The notes under the pieces are model-generated. The model searched no databases and had not been told where the DNA came from. It saw only the letters and a program-made list of their open reading frames with translations. Source: Streptomyces sp. NBC_00271 (GTDB lineage: Bacteria > Actinomycetota > Actinomycetes > Streptomycetales > Streptomycetaceae). Taken from it: 64,000 bases of DNA. Positions 7,808-16,328 of the stretch are shown here, piece by piece. Position 1 is the first letter of the stretch; every line of letters begins with the position of its first letter. The position numbers and the translations under genes were made by a program. The DNA lies in the NCBI RefSeq assembly GCF_036178845.1, contig NZ_CP108070.1, positions 11,780,001 through 11,844,000 on the forward strand, written 5' to 3'.

Positions 7808-8449
7808 TCAGGAGCAGTTCCACTGGCGTGCCAGGGCGACGGGCGCGAACCGCGAGCAGCCATCGGTGGCCGGATAAGCGTCGGAGCCGACGAACCACCA
7901 CCCGTTGCTGGGGGTGAACCGGAAGAACTGCAGGCCCGAGCCCTCGTCCTGGAGTTGGACCCGGTCGTCGCCTGTCGCGCCGGCACCAGCTTCGAAGCGC
8001 ACGGCTGCATATAGCGTGGTGCCGCAGCTGCCGTAGTAGAAGTTGCCGGGCTTCGGCTGGATGTGGCTGGCCCCCTTGGCGTGCTCCCAGGTTCGGGTCA
8101 CTGCAGACTTCACGTCGGCGTGGACCGCCAGGTTCTTACACGCGGCAGAGACTGCAGCGGCGGCGCTCGGCGTTGCCGTCGGCCGGGAGGCGCCGGCTAT
8201 CGCTTTGGCGGTGGGGGCCGGAGAGGTGCTCGCCACCGCGGTCGGGCTGACGGATGCCGTCACTGTCTGCGAGTCCGTCGGTGTGGGCGAGGCCGAGGAC
8301 GTTGCGGATCCCGACGCACTGCGGGCAGCCGTAGCCGCGGCGCTCGCACTCGCTGCCGAGCCGGAACCGTCGTTGCAGGCCGCCAGGCCCGAACAGGCTG
8401 TGAGTGCCAGTGCGGCGGTGGCCGCGGCCCGTCCGTAGCCGAAGGTCAT
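7808..8449 (-). CDS. Secreted lipoprotein with Ser/Thr/Ala-rich linker
   Basis: 213 residues. The N-terminus is a lipoprotein signal peptide with lipobox LAAC (Cys about residue 25, after ALALTACSG). A low-complexity Ser/Ala/Thr/Pro linker (about 30-100) follows, then a compact C-terminal domain with four cysteines (ACKNLAV, YGSCGTTLY, GCSRF, QWNC) that may form disulfides. WWFVGSDAYPATDGC is a conserved-looking block. It is probably anchored to the outer face of the membrane, with the linker spanning cell wall. I know of no function. It starts at ATG 8449; no operon partner is visible. Confidence 0.7.
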   Translation of the reverse strand: MTFGYGRAAATAALALTACSGLAACNDGSGSAASASAAATAARSASGSATSSASPTPTDSQTVTASVSPTAVASTSPAPTAKAIAGASRPTATPSAAAAVSAACKNLAVHADVKSAVTRTWEHAKGASHIQPKPGNFYYGSCGTTLYAAVRFEAGAGATGDDRVQLQDEGSGLQFFRFTPSNGWWFVGSDAYPATDGCSRFAPVALARQWNCS

Positions 8450-8916
8450 GAGTCCCCCACTCCCGACGCGATCTCTCGCGCTCCCGCTTCTCGCCGCAGA
8501 CTATAGCCCCGGGCCTCGCCCACGGTTTGCCTCGGACCGCATGAGGACGTGCCTCACGTGTCTCAACGACCGAGACCATCGCTGAACTGCGCAGATGTCC
8601 GGCGACCACTAGGTATCGGCGGCTCCCGGCGACATCAACAGTCTTGCGCTGCCCACGACGTCGTGTACGCAGCGGCACGCTCCACACAACGAGAGCCAGA
8701 GCCCGTTCTCGTGAACAAAGCCACTCATCGAATCAGCACAGACCCGGTGGCGGGCCGTCAATCGACGGCGCTGGCTGGACTGGCGCGGGGTGCGTTTGGC
8801 GGTGCGGCTGACGATGGCCGTCTCGACGTGGGTGATGCCCAGGCCGACCATGTCGCGGGAGAGGAAGCCGTCTTTCGCCGCGTAGGCGACCGCCCTTCAC
8901 GACCACGCACGTCGAC
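8450..8916. other. Intergenic, no confident gene
   Basis: A minus-strand segment (about 8890-8770) reads AAKDGFLSRDMVGLGITHVE and ends shortly after. It looks like the tail of some protein but I cannot name the family. Nothing else is seen. Confidence 0.25.
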
Positions 8917-8948
8917 AGCCCCGGCCGGGTTCCGTCCCGGCCGGGGCT
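8917..8948. terminator. 13-bp perfect terminator hairpin
   Basis: AGCCCCGGCCGGG (8917-8929) pairs perfectly with CCCGGCCGGGGCT (8936-8948) over a 6-base loop, 14 bp beyond the minus-strand stop of the ligase tail at 8962. It is presumably that gene's original terminator. Confidence 0.65.
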
Positions 8949-8961
8949 GCTTGCGTATCGA

Positions 8962-9077
8962 TCACGCGGGCATCGTGGTGCGCGGGACGTCGGCGGGGGA
9001 GAGGCCGGCGCGGGCGCGGTGCCAGCGTGCGGGGTGGCGCCACCGACCGGCAGCGTCGCGGGCGACTCCGACTTCCT
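8962..9077 (-). pseudogene. ATP-dependent DNA ligase, last ~37 codons
   Basis: The translation VARDAAGRWRHPARWHRARA then GLSPADVP to a TGA stop aligns with VARDAAGRWCHPAGRHRARP in the ligase pseudogene at 50770-51440. Only the extreme C-terminus is present. It is joined directly to a gpsA-like N-terminus (9078-9206), so a recombination event fused two unrelated genes. Confidence 0.6.
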
Positions 9078-9206
9078 CTCGGCGACGACCTCAGGCCGTC
9101 TGGCGTGGATCGTGACGTCGCTGCCGGCGTCGGCGAACACCTTCGCCAGCGTCGTCCCCCACGACCCTGCGGAGAGCACCGCAACCCGAGCCACCCGACA
9201 CCCCAT
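9078..9206 (-). pseudogene. gpsA-like N-terminal fragment (glycerol-3-phosphate dehydrogenase)
   Basis: From ATG 9206 the translation reads VARVAVLSAGSWGTTLAKVF followed by ADAGSDVTIHARRPEVVAE. This is the NAD(P)-binding Rossmann start of GpsA, with GxGxWGT altered to SAGSWGT. Homology ends after ~43 residues where the ligase tail begins. Confidence 0.6.
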
Positions 9207-9235
9207 CCACCTCGCGAGCCCTGACCCCGGTGACC

Positions 9236-9450
9236 CTGTCCGCCACCCGAAGGCCTCCTCAGCGTCACGGCCAAGGCCTCGCGCGTCGCCAACCGGGGCA
9301 GGACCAGTCCGGCCTCCCGCGCCGCCTGGTCATCACCGAACTCCCGGCGCGGCTCCGCTTCGTGAGGCTGCCACAGCCGGTAGAGGCACCTCCACATCGC
9401 CGGTTCGTCCGGCCGCTCGTCGATGTACTCCACCGTGAGCCCGGCCGCGC
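9236..9450 (-). pseudogene. Possible methyltransferase C-terminal fragment
   Basis: The minus strand encodes LTVEYIDERPDEPAMWRCLY, LWQPHEAEPRREFGDDQA and ATREALAVTLRRP. The pattern resembles the C-termini of some actinomycete class I SAM-dependent methyltransferases, but no SAM-binding motif is present. It lies just upstream of the gpsA fragment. Confidence 0.3.
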
Positions 9451-9486
9451 GCGCTCCCACGTTGCCTATGGCGCTCAGGTTCCGAA

Positions 9487-9949
9487 CGGACGTCGCGGTG
9501 GTTCAAGTGCGAGCTGTGTCGGTTTTCCTAAGCTTCGACGGCAGAGGGAACACCCGGGCTGTTCCTGGACGGGTAAACATCAAAGACGAGAAGCTCGTGA
9601 ACCAAGAGAATTCCGGCCGCGTGGCCGTCATCGCAGGTACCGGCGCCGACATGGACAGCCCCAACGGGGTGATCGGCCGTGTGCGGATCGGGCGTGCCCA
9701 GGGCCGCCGGATCAAGGTGATCGTTTGTCACCGGGTCACCTCGGTGTTCGTCAGCACCAACAACGCCCAGACCAGCAGGGGCGCGTGGCGGGCCACCATC
9801 CGGACAGCCGCGCTCCACTGGAGCCCGCTCGCTGCTGATCAGCCGGTTCCACGCCTTCTGCGCACCGAGCCCGGACGCGGCTGGGCGACCCATAGGTCTG
9901 ACGCAAAGACAGCCATCCTCACTTTTAGACCCCTTTAGTACAAAAGCGT
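9487..9949. other. Intergenic, eroded sequence
   Basis: No gene is recognised. Around 9995-9935 on the minus strand, LLDDQGADYAFVLKG weakly resembles a DDE transposase segment (ADYxLxLKGNQ). The rest is unassigned. Confidence 0.25.
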
Positions 9950-9980
9950 AATCAGCTCCTTGATCGTCGAGGAGCTGATT
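9950..9980. terminator. 11-bp hairpin upstream of the GMC oxidoreductase
   Basis: AATCAGCTCCT (9950-9960) pairs with AGGAGCTGATT (9970-9980), loop 9 bases, followed by TTTC. It may end upstream transcription, or be part of an IS end. Confidence 0.4.
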
Positions 9981-10026
9981 TTCTGAAATCCGGTGGTCGG
10001 ACAAGGCTGCCGTGGAAAGCGGAGAC

Positions 10027-11535
10027 ATGATGGGCAAGAGTCCTTATGACTATGTCGTGGTGGGAGCGGGGACAGCGGGATGCGTGATTGCCTCCCGACT
10101 TTCGGAACGCCCCGGTGTGAGGGTGTTGCTGCTGGAGGCCGGAGCCCGGGACGCAACCGAGACGATGGCATCTCCTTGGGGCTTCCTGGGGTTCGACCCG
10201 TCATCCCTCTGGCTGGGCGCCTCGACCGTGCAGGCCGGTACAGGCAGGGCCGCTGACGTGCTGCGCGGCAAAGCGCTCGGGGGATCGTCGAGCATCAACG
10301 GCCTCTACCACCTGCGGGGGCACCGCTCCGGTTACGACGAATGGCCCGGCCTCGGTGCTCAGGGCTGGGGTTTCGACGATCTGCTGCCCTATTTCCGCCG
10401 CAGCGAGAGCGCTCGCAGCCGTGATGCCTCCGTGCGGGGCACGGACGGGCCGGTCGTGGTCGCCCCGGTCCTGGAACCCCATCCCCTGGCCACGGCGGGC
10501 GTCGACGCCGCGGTGGAGGCTGGGTTCGCATGCGTCGATGACATCGGCGGCGGGCTGGAGATCGGGTTCGGGTGGAGTGACATGAATCTGCCCGGCGGTG
10601 CCCGCCAGAGCGCGGCCGACGCCTACATCCGTCCGTTCCTCGACCGGCCGAACCTGGACGTCGTCACGGACGCGACCGTGCAGCGGCTGCGCACCACCGC
10701 GGGCCGCTGCACCGGCGTCGAGTACACCATTGGTGGGGAGCACCTGTCCGTCGATGGCGCCGAGGTGGTACTGACCGCGGGGGCCATCGGTTCCGCACAC
10801 CTCCTGATGCTGTCAGGGATCGGCCCGGCACAGCACCTTGAGGAACACGGTATCGACGTCGTCGCCGACCTGCCGGGAGTGGGCTCCCATCTGCAGGACC
10901 ATCCGATGGCGGGCGTGGTGTACGAGGCCATCCAGCCCGTACCGTTCGTTCCTGCCAACCCGCCGGCCGAAATGATGGGCCTGCTGTACAGCGACCATGC
11001 CGCGGCCCGGCCGGACCTTCAGGTCTACATCGTCGCCGCACCGCTCCCGTCGGCATGGGGGCAGCCGCCAGCCAACGGCTACTCCATTGCTTTCTCCGCG
11101 ATGGCTCCGCACAGCAGCGGCACCGTGCGCCTGGCGGACGCCGATCCCGGCAGCGCTCCCGTCGTCGACCCCGGCTACCTGAGCGACGACCGTGATCTGG
11201 AGGTCATGCGCAAGGGCTTGGCCCTGGCACGCCGCATCGGGGAGGCCGACGCGTTCGCCGACTGGCGCAAGCAGGAAGCGGTGCCGGGTTCCGGGACGAG
11301 CGGCGAATCCGTGGACGAGTTCATCCGCAAGGCCACCGGCCCCTACTTCCACTTCACCGGCACCTGCCGCATGGGAACCGACGCCGATGCCGTCGTCGAC
11401 CCTGCGAACCTTCGCGTGCACGGGATAGCCGGACTGCGGGTCGCCGATGCCTCGGTGATGCCGTCCATTCCCTCGGCCAACACCAACGCGACCGTCTACG
11501 CCATCGCCGAACGGGCTGCCGAACTGATCGACTGA
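10027..11535 (+). CDS. GMC-family FAD oxidoreductase
   Basis: ~502 residues. The N-terminal Rossmann motif YVVVGAGTAGCVIASRLSE binds FAD. GMC signature 1 is seen as GKALGGSSSINGLYHLRG and signature 2 as GAIGSAHLLMLSGIGP. The C-terminal catalytic block HFTGTCRMG is followed by PSIPSANTNATVYAIAERAA, giving the usual His and Asn pair. The family oxidises alcohols, sugars or choline; this short, choline-dehydrogenase-like member has no clear substrate signature. ATG 10027 is preferred over GTG 10012 because it precedes the conserved KSPYDYVVVGAG. A strong terminator follows at 11592-11628, and an AraC regulator converges on it. Confidence 0.85.
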   Translation: MMGKSPYDYVVVGAGTAGCVIASRLSERPGVRVLLLEAGARDATETMASPWGFLGFDPSSLWLGASTVQAGTGRAADVLRGKALGGSSSINGLYHLRGHRSGYDEWPGLGAQGWGFDDLLPYFRRSESARSRDASVRGTDGPVVVAPVLEPHPLATAGVDAAVEAGFACVDDIGGGLEIGFGWSDMNLPGGARQSAADAYIRPFLDRPNLDVVTDATVQRLRTTAGRCTGVEYTIGGEHLSVDGAEVVLTAGAIGSAHLLMLSGIGPAQHLEEHGIDVVADLPGVGSHLQDHPMAGVVYEAIQPVPFVPANPPAEMMGLLYSDHAAARPDLQVYIVAAPLPSAWGQPPANGYSIAFSAMAPHSSGTVRLADADPGSAPVVDPGYLSDDRDLEVMRKGLALARRIGEADAFADWRKQEAVPGSGTSGESVDEFIRKATGPYFHFTGTCRMGTDADAVVDPANLRVHGIAGLRVADASVMPSIPSANTNATVYAIAERAAELID

Positions 11536-11591
11536 GCCTTCTTCAGCGCCCACGGCGCTTCCACAACGCGCTCATCCCCGACGCCTGGACC

Positions 11592-11628
11592 GCCGGCAGC
11601 TGGTCGGAGTCTTCGACCAGCTGCCGGC
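11592..11628. terminator. 15-bp perfect terminator hairpin
   Basis: GCCGGCAGCTGGTCG (11592-11606) pairs perfectly with 11614-11628 over a 7-base loop, 57 bp after the GMC stop. Confidence 0.75.
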
Positions 11629-11884
11629 ATCCTGCTTGCCGAGGCGGGCAGCAAGCACCACCCAATGGTGAGCCGCGGGGCGGTGGATCACCTCTCAGTC
11701 GCCGGGAAGCGCCGAGTTCCTGAAGTCCGAGGGCCACGCGGGCACCGCCGGCGAGGTCACCCAGATCCGCGCCCTCATCGGCAGCATCTCGCCCAGGTCA
11801 CATGCCCAGGCCGCCCACAGCGCCGGCCTGCCTTGCCCGGGACACGAGTTGGCGGCATCCGCTGAACTGCGGTCGTACCTTTGG

Positions 11885-12919
11885 TCACGCGCTTTCGGCC
11901 GGCCCGTGGCCCGGCAGGTGCCTGTTCGGCGAGAGCGAGGCTGCTCCGGTCGAGCGGGCGTACTCGGTGGGAGTCTGACCGTAGTGGTTCTTGAAGGTCC
12001 GGGTGAAGTGGCTGCTGTCCGCGAACTGCCAGTGTGCGGCGAGTTCCGAGATACTCAGGCGACCTGACGGCGCGGTGAGGGCGAGCCGGGCCTCTTGCAG
12101 TCGCCGGTGGCGGATGTAGGTGGCCACCTGTTCTCCCACCGCGGCGAATGCCCGGTGCAGCGTACGGACGGAGATGTTGAGTTCACGCGCAAGCATCGCA
12201 GGAGAAAGTTCGGGATCAGCGAGCCGGCGGTCCGCGAGGTCCTTGGCTGCCTGGGTGAGCGCGGGAGCCAGCCGGGGTTCTACGTCGTCGAACCGGCCCT
12301 TCGCCACCGCCTTGGCCAGCTCGATCAGGGCGCCGTGGGTGGCTTCCACACCGGCTGGGCCGAGGTCGGCCACAGTTGTGTGGATCATGTCCGTGAGGGC
12401 CGTCAGCAGGCGTATCTCGGCCGAGTCCGCCGGCCCGGTGATGACCCGGTTCCCGAGCAGGGGTTTGAGCTCGCCGGGGGGCAGGACTAAGAACTTCGCC
12501 GTGAGGTGCGCCGACGTTTCGAAGGCCGTCAGGCGCCCGACGTGCCGGACGAGGAACTGCCCGGCCGATACGGTCTGCTCGCCGCGACCGGGCGGCCCGC
12601 CCAGCGTCCATGCGCCGCGCTGCACTACGTACATGGCCACCAGATCCTGATCGCCGCCTGGGGCGTCCGCGGTCCGGGTTGCCGACGCGGCGTGAAGATC
12701 GGCGATCGCCGCGCCGTGCACCTTGGCCACGTTGCCCTTGACCCGGAAGTCACCGATCGTGTCCGGGCTGAAGGCCGGCAGTTGGAAGACATCGTCGCCG
12801 ATCTGCGTCTGCCACCCGCGCCGGAAGGCGTCGAGTCCCCACGGTGCGGCGTCCGGGGCGGTCGAGTCCACTGCGAGCACCCCGCGCGCGCCGTCGACCC
12901 CCGCTCCAGTACTGTGCAT
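11885..12919 (-). CDS. AraC-family transcriptional regulator
   Basis: 344 residues. The N-terminal ~190 residues resemble the AraC-binding-like domain of AraC/ToxR-type activators (MYVVQRGAWTLGG, GQFLVRHVGRLTAFETS). The C-terminus holds the double helix-turn-helix: LSPAMLARELNISVRTLHRA in the first, ISELAAHWQFADSSHFTRTF in the second, then KNHYGQTPTEYAR, the AraC signature. It is probably a DNA-binding activator responding to a small molecule. It converges with the GMC oxidoreductase gene, which is a plausible but untested target. The gene is complete, from ATG 12919 to a TGA at 11885. Confidence 0.85.
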   Translation of the reverse strand: MHSTGAGVDGARGVLAVDSTAPDAAPWGLDAFRRGWQTQIGDDVFQLPAFSPDTIGDFRVKGNVAKVHGAAIADLHAASATRTADAPGGDQDLVAMYVVQRGAWTLGGPPGRGEQTVSAGQFLVRHVGRLTAFETSAHLTAKFLVLPPGELKPLLGNRVITGPADSAEIRLLTALTDMIHTTVADLGPAGVEATHGALIELAKAVAKGRFDDVEPRLAPALTQAAKDLADRRLADPELSPAMLARELNISVRTLHRAFAAVGEQVATYIRHRRLQEARLALTAPSGRLSISELAAHWQFADSSHFTRTFKNHYGQTPTEYARSTGAASLSPNRHLPGHGPAESA

Positions 12920-13442
12920 GACTCTCTGATCCCCTCACCGTCATTGCTTCAACGCCATCCTGTGGTGCTCGTGTTCCGCAGTACGTCGCCATGGCTCATG
13001 TGGGCACCGTGCCAATCTTCCTACAGACGACCCGCTTGGCAGCGGTCGAGGGGCAGAGCTGATGCGCTCTGATTCGGCGAGATGAGCTGATCGCCTGCGT
13101 ACGTGCCGCCGTGGTCGGTTCGCCCAGTTCGGCAACGAGAGACGCGACCCCTGATGAGCAAGCTTCTCGAAACTGCGCGGACACCGATTCCCCTGCCCGG
13201 AACCGTCACAGCTCACCTGCCTGGCGGACGTGTTGGGCCGGATACCCCGGTCCCCGCCGGGTCCGGGGCCGCCGCTACCGCCTAATCCGTAGTTGAGGAC
13301 GTGCCGATGGAGCGGATGCTGCTCGGGATGTTCGAGCACGGGGCTGCGATGCCTCCGGCCAGGAGATGGAGACAGCGGCAGCGTGACATCCGATCAGCGG
13401 GACCGAATGCGCTGTCAGTATCGGGTGACATGCTCTGCCATC
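12920..13442. other. Intergenic, nothing recognised
   Basis: About 520 bp between the AraC gene and the DUF4240 gene. Translations on both strands are low-complexity Arg/Pro/Gly-rich, as expected from non-coding high-GC DNA. The promoter of the AraC gene should lie at the left end. Confidence 0.3.
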
Positions 13443-13979
13443 ATGAACAAACAGCAGTTCTGGCAGCTCATCGCGGCAGCACGCAACCAGGCGCTCGACC
13501 CGAATGAGAGCGGGACGGTCGCTCGCGAGGCAACCTCACTGCTTGCCACCCGTCCGGCCGAGGAGATCGTCGCCGCCCAGCAGGTGTTGTGGGACCTGAT
13601 GGCCGACTCCTACACGAACCCTTTGTGGGCCGCTGCCTACGTCATCAACGGCGGCTGCTCCGACGACGGCTTCGACTACTTCCGCGGTTGGCTGATCGCA
13701 CAGGGGTGTGAGGTCTTCGAGCGCATAGTCTCTGAGCCTGACGCCCTCGCACAACTGCCCATCGTGCAAGCCTCGGCGGCCGACGGCCTGGACCTGGACG
13801 GTGAGGAAGTGCTGAGCATCGCCTGGAACGCCCACAACATGGCGACTGGTGAGCAGCTCCCTGCCGACGCATTGACGATCCGATACCCGGAGCTAGACCC
13901 TGCCTGGGACTTCGACTTCGACGACCGAGGAGAGATGACCCGCCGCCTGCCACGCTTGGCCGCTCTCCATCTGGAGTAA
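13443..13979 (+). CDS. DUF4240 domain protein
   Basis: 178 residues from ATG 13443 (MNKQQFWQLIAAARNQALDP). The Trp-rich N-terminus FWxLI and the central YVINGGCSDDGFDYFRGWLI are hallmarks of DUF4240, a small acidic cytoplasmic family often found singly in Streptomyces and sometimes linked with toxin or immunity regions. The C-terminus ends WDFDFDDRGEMTRRLPRL. No catalytic residues are known. The open frame extends upstream to 13293, but the Arg/Cys-rich extension is not family-like. There is no strong ribosome site. Confidence 0.7.
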   Translation: MNKQQFWQLIAAARNQALDPNESGTVAREATSLLATRPAEEIVAAQQVLWDLMADSYTNPLWAAAYVINGGCSDDGFDYFRGWLIAQGCEVFERIVSEPDALAQLPIVQASAADGLDLDGEEVLSIAWNAHNMATGEQLPADALTIRYPELDPAWDFDFDDRGEMTRRLPRLAALHLE

Positions 13980-14035
13980 GTCACCTGGTCGGTCACCAAA
14001 CGGTGTTCGAAGGTCTCATCCCGACGACTTGACGA

Positions 14036-14430
14036 GTGAGCAACGTGAGGTGTCTGGGCTCCCTGCCCGCGCTGTGCATGGTCGCCGTCCTCGGCGGAGC
14101 CACGTCCCTGGCGGCCATCGCCCGCTTCGCCGCCGATACCGACTCCGACCTGCGCGGACAACTCGGACTGACCTCCAGCACGCCGAACGCCTCCACGCTG
14201 GGACGACTTCTGGCCCGCTTGGACGGCGACGCCCTGGACGACGCCGTGGGCGCCTGGCTCGCCCGGTACGCCGCCACCGGTCGACGAACCCGGTGACACC
14301 CTGGTCGGTCTGGCCGTCGACGGCAAGACCGTGCGAGGACCCCGCACCGACGGCGCAGCCGTCCACCTGCTCGCCTCCGCACTCCACGCCTGCCGGACCG
14401 TGATCGCCCAGCGCCAGATCGCCGCGAACG
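14036..14430 (+). pseudogene. ISAs1-family transposase, N-terminal remnant with frameshift
   Basis: LGSLPALCMVAVLGGATSLA then AIARFAADTDSDLRGQLGL is the N-terminal DDE-associated domain of ISAs1/H-repeat transposases. After a frameshift near 14285 the translation continues DTLVGLAVDGKTVRGPR, the first catalytic Asp region (AVDGKTVRG). Homology ends after RQIAANAG, so more than half the protein is missing. Confidence 0.65.
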
Positions 14431-14649
14431 CGGGGGACTCACGGTCCAGCGCCGACATCAACACCATCGGGAGACCGGCAACTGCCCGCCGGTCCAGCAT
14501 CAGTGAGCCGCGCCGACCCGGGGCACGTCCAGGACCTGTCCGGCCGATCGCGCACACACGCGGGGTGTGGCACGCACAGCTGCGACTTGTCGTCGGCCAC
14601 CTGCCTGGACGCGGCGGGACTGTCACACCTCCCTGCCATGCTGTGACCC

Positions 14650-15306
14650 ATGACAGCAGCCAAGGATTCGCCCGCTTCCGCCACCCCAACGGCCACCATG
14701 GACGCCCTGTTATGGCGGTGGGTGGATCACGTCAATCGGAACGGTGAGAAGGGAATGACGCGGCCGGAATGGTTCGCGTGCGTCGGAGAGTTGGAACTCG
14801 CGGAGTACGTCACCTGGTACGGGATGGCGACCACCGGTCGATGGGGTCATGGCGGCCTGCTCTCCGACCCCAGCAGGGCTCCGGTGTACGCGGGCTTCTA
14901 CTGGTCTCAGGTGGGCGACGAACCGGCGGTGGCCCGGGTCAGCATGGTCGTCCTGCCGCTGGCGGATCCCGCCCGGATCGTCGCGGCCGACTGGACCGAC
15001 GGATACAACGGCTACGAACCGGCGGCGCTGGACGGATACGCCGTCCTGTGCGGCGATCCGTTCGATCCGCTGCACGTCGACGGCCGCGATGCCGAGGCCG
15101 ATCTCCGCGAGGCCGAGCGGATCATCGCGGCCGGCGACGGCCAGGGCCGCCGGGTCAACTACGCCGAGATCGTCACCGATCCGGACCGCGGTGGCAACGC
15201 CCTGTTCTTCCCGGTCAATGAGGAGGAACGAGACGGCTACGAGGCACTGGAGGAGGACGGAACGGTCGTCTGCCTCGCCTTCATCGCCTACGACTTCGCC
15301 TACTAG
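14650..15306 (+). CDS. Hypothetical acidic protein
   Basis: 218 residues from ATG 14650. It is acidic and soluble, with many Trp/Tyr/Asp residues (WRWVDHVNRNGEKGMTRPEW, VTWYGMATTGRWGHGGLLSD, GYNGYEPAALDGYAVLCGDP). No signal peptide or membrane span is seen. The first ~17 residues (Ala/Ser/Thr/Pro-rich) look like a tail, so the true start may be MDALLWRW at 14698. I do not recognise the family. Codon usage is typical of the host and a strong hairpin follows, which supports a real gene. Confidence 0.6.
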   Translation: MTAAKDSPASATPTATMDALLWRWVDHVNRNGEKGMTRPEWFACVGELELAEYVTWYGMATTGRWGHGGLLSDPSRAPVYAGFYWSQVGDEPAVARVSMVVLPLADPARIVAADWTDGYNGYEPAALDGYAVLCGDPFDPLHVDGRDAEADLREAERIIAAGDGQGRRVNYAEIVTDPDRGGNALFFPVNEEERDGYEALEEDGTVVCLAFIAYDFAY

Positions 15307-15307
15307 C

Positions 15308-15337
15308 GTGATGCGCCTGCAAATTCAGGCGCATCAC
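15308..15337. terminator. 12-bp perfect terminator hairpin
   Basis: GTGATGCGCCTG (15308-15319) pairs with CAGGCGCATCAC (15326-15337), loop CAAATT, starting 2 bp after the stop of the preceding gene. Confidence 0.75.
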
Positions 15338-15438
15338 ACCAGCGGCCTGTGCCGGAGTCTCGTCGTCTTCGGCGCGCCCTGCGTGCGTGCTTCTGGACCA
15401 CGTTCCGTCCGTACCGTGAGCACGATCACAGCCTAATT

Positions 15439-15457
15439 CGAGGGGTCCCTCATGTTA
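15439..15457 (+). promoter_or_regulatory. Candidate operator at the TetR gene (GAGGGG-CCCTCATGTT motif)
   Basis: CGAGGGGTCCCTCATGTTA contains GAGGG-GT-CCCTC dyad symmetry and ends 10 bp before the TetR start codon. Two close copies occur at 18815 and 18852. This arrangement fits autoregulation, and possibly leaderless transcription, of the TetR gene. Confidence 0.5.
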
Positions 15458-15467
15458 GTCTTGATGT

Positions 15468-16172
15468 ATGAGTCACCAGCACGTCCTGTCCGCGCCCCAG
15501 GCGCCGGCCAAACCGCTGCGCCGCGACGCGCAGCGCAACAGGGACGCGATCGTGGCCGCTGCCCGCAAGGCTTTCGCCGAGCAGGGGCTGGACGCTTCCC
15601 TGGAGGGTGTTGCCCGCGAGGCGGGTGTCGCGATCGGCACGGTCTACCGGCACTTCCCGCGCCGGCTCGACCTGGTCGAGGAGCTCTTCACCGCGAAGTT
15701 CACGGATCTGCTCGCTGCGGCCGAAGATGCCGCGGCCATGGACGACGCCTGGGAGGGGTTCTGCTCCTACCTGGAAAAGCTCTGTGAACTGCAGGCCTGT
15801 GACCGGGCCTTCAACGACCTGGTCTCGGCCCGCCTGCCCGTCCACGCGCTCGGCAGGGGAATGTTCGAGCGCACGGAGGAATGGGTCGCTCAGATCTTCC
15901 GGAACGCCCAGGAGCAGGGCGTCCTGCGTGACGATGTCACTCCGGAGGACGTCGCTTTCGTGATCTGGTCCCAGGTCGGGATCATCCAGGCCACCCGTGC
16001 CGTCGCTCCCCACGCCTGGCGCCGCCATCTCCACCTGCTGCTCGACGCCTTCCGCGCCGAGTGTGCCCACGAACTGCCCGAACCCCCGCTGACCCCTCAG
16101 CAGTTCGCGCAGACCCTCACCACTCTCGAGTGCCCCGAAGAGGAGTGCCGCGAGTGCCGTGAGGAGGCATGA
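15468..16172 (+). CDS. TetR-family transcriptional regulator
   Basis: 234 residues. The N-terminal helix-turn-helix reads DAIVAAARKAFAEQGLDASL then EGVAREAGVAIGTVYRHFP. The ligand domain begins RRLDLVEELFTAKFTDLL. The C-terminus ends in an unusual cysteine cluster, ECPEEECRECREEA, which could bind metal or sense redox state (inference). ATG 15468 directly follows the GAGGGG-type motif. The regulator is now cut off from downstream genes by an IS3 element. The same motif occurs before the DHA2 MFS region at 18.8 kb, so it may repress that exporter. Confidence 0.85.
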   Translation: MSHQHVLSAPQAPAKPLRRDAQRNRDAIVAAARKAFAEQGLDASLEGVAREAGVAIGTVYRHFPRRLDLVEELFTAKFTDLLAAAEDAAAMDDAWEGFCSYLEKLCELQACDRAFNDLVSARLPVHALGRGMFERTEEWVAQIFRNAQEQGVLRDDVTPEDVAFVIWSQVGIIQATRAVAPHAWRRHLHLLLDAFRAECAHELPEPPLTPQQFAQTLTTLECPEEECRECREEA

Positions 16173-16328
16173 GCCGCGGCTGACGAGGTCGTGCAACACG
16201 GCATGCAGCGGGACATGCGGCGGGCCCGGTGCCGCCGTCGGCATCCGGGCCCTCAGTCCCACGGGGGCGTCACCGTCCAGGGGGATGGTGTTCAGTTTGG
16301 GGTTCCCCCGGTGTGCGGGAGGTGCTGA

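Noticed and set aside
10027..12919. Biosynthetic gene cluster around the GMC oxidoreductase, AraC regulator and exporters
   Set aside because: No core biosynthetic enzymes (PKS, NRPS, terpene or RiPP) are present; the genes are isolated between mobile-element scars.
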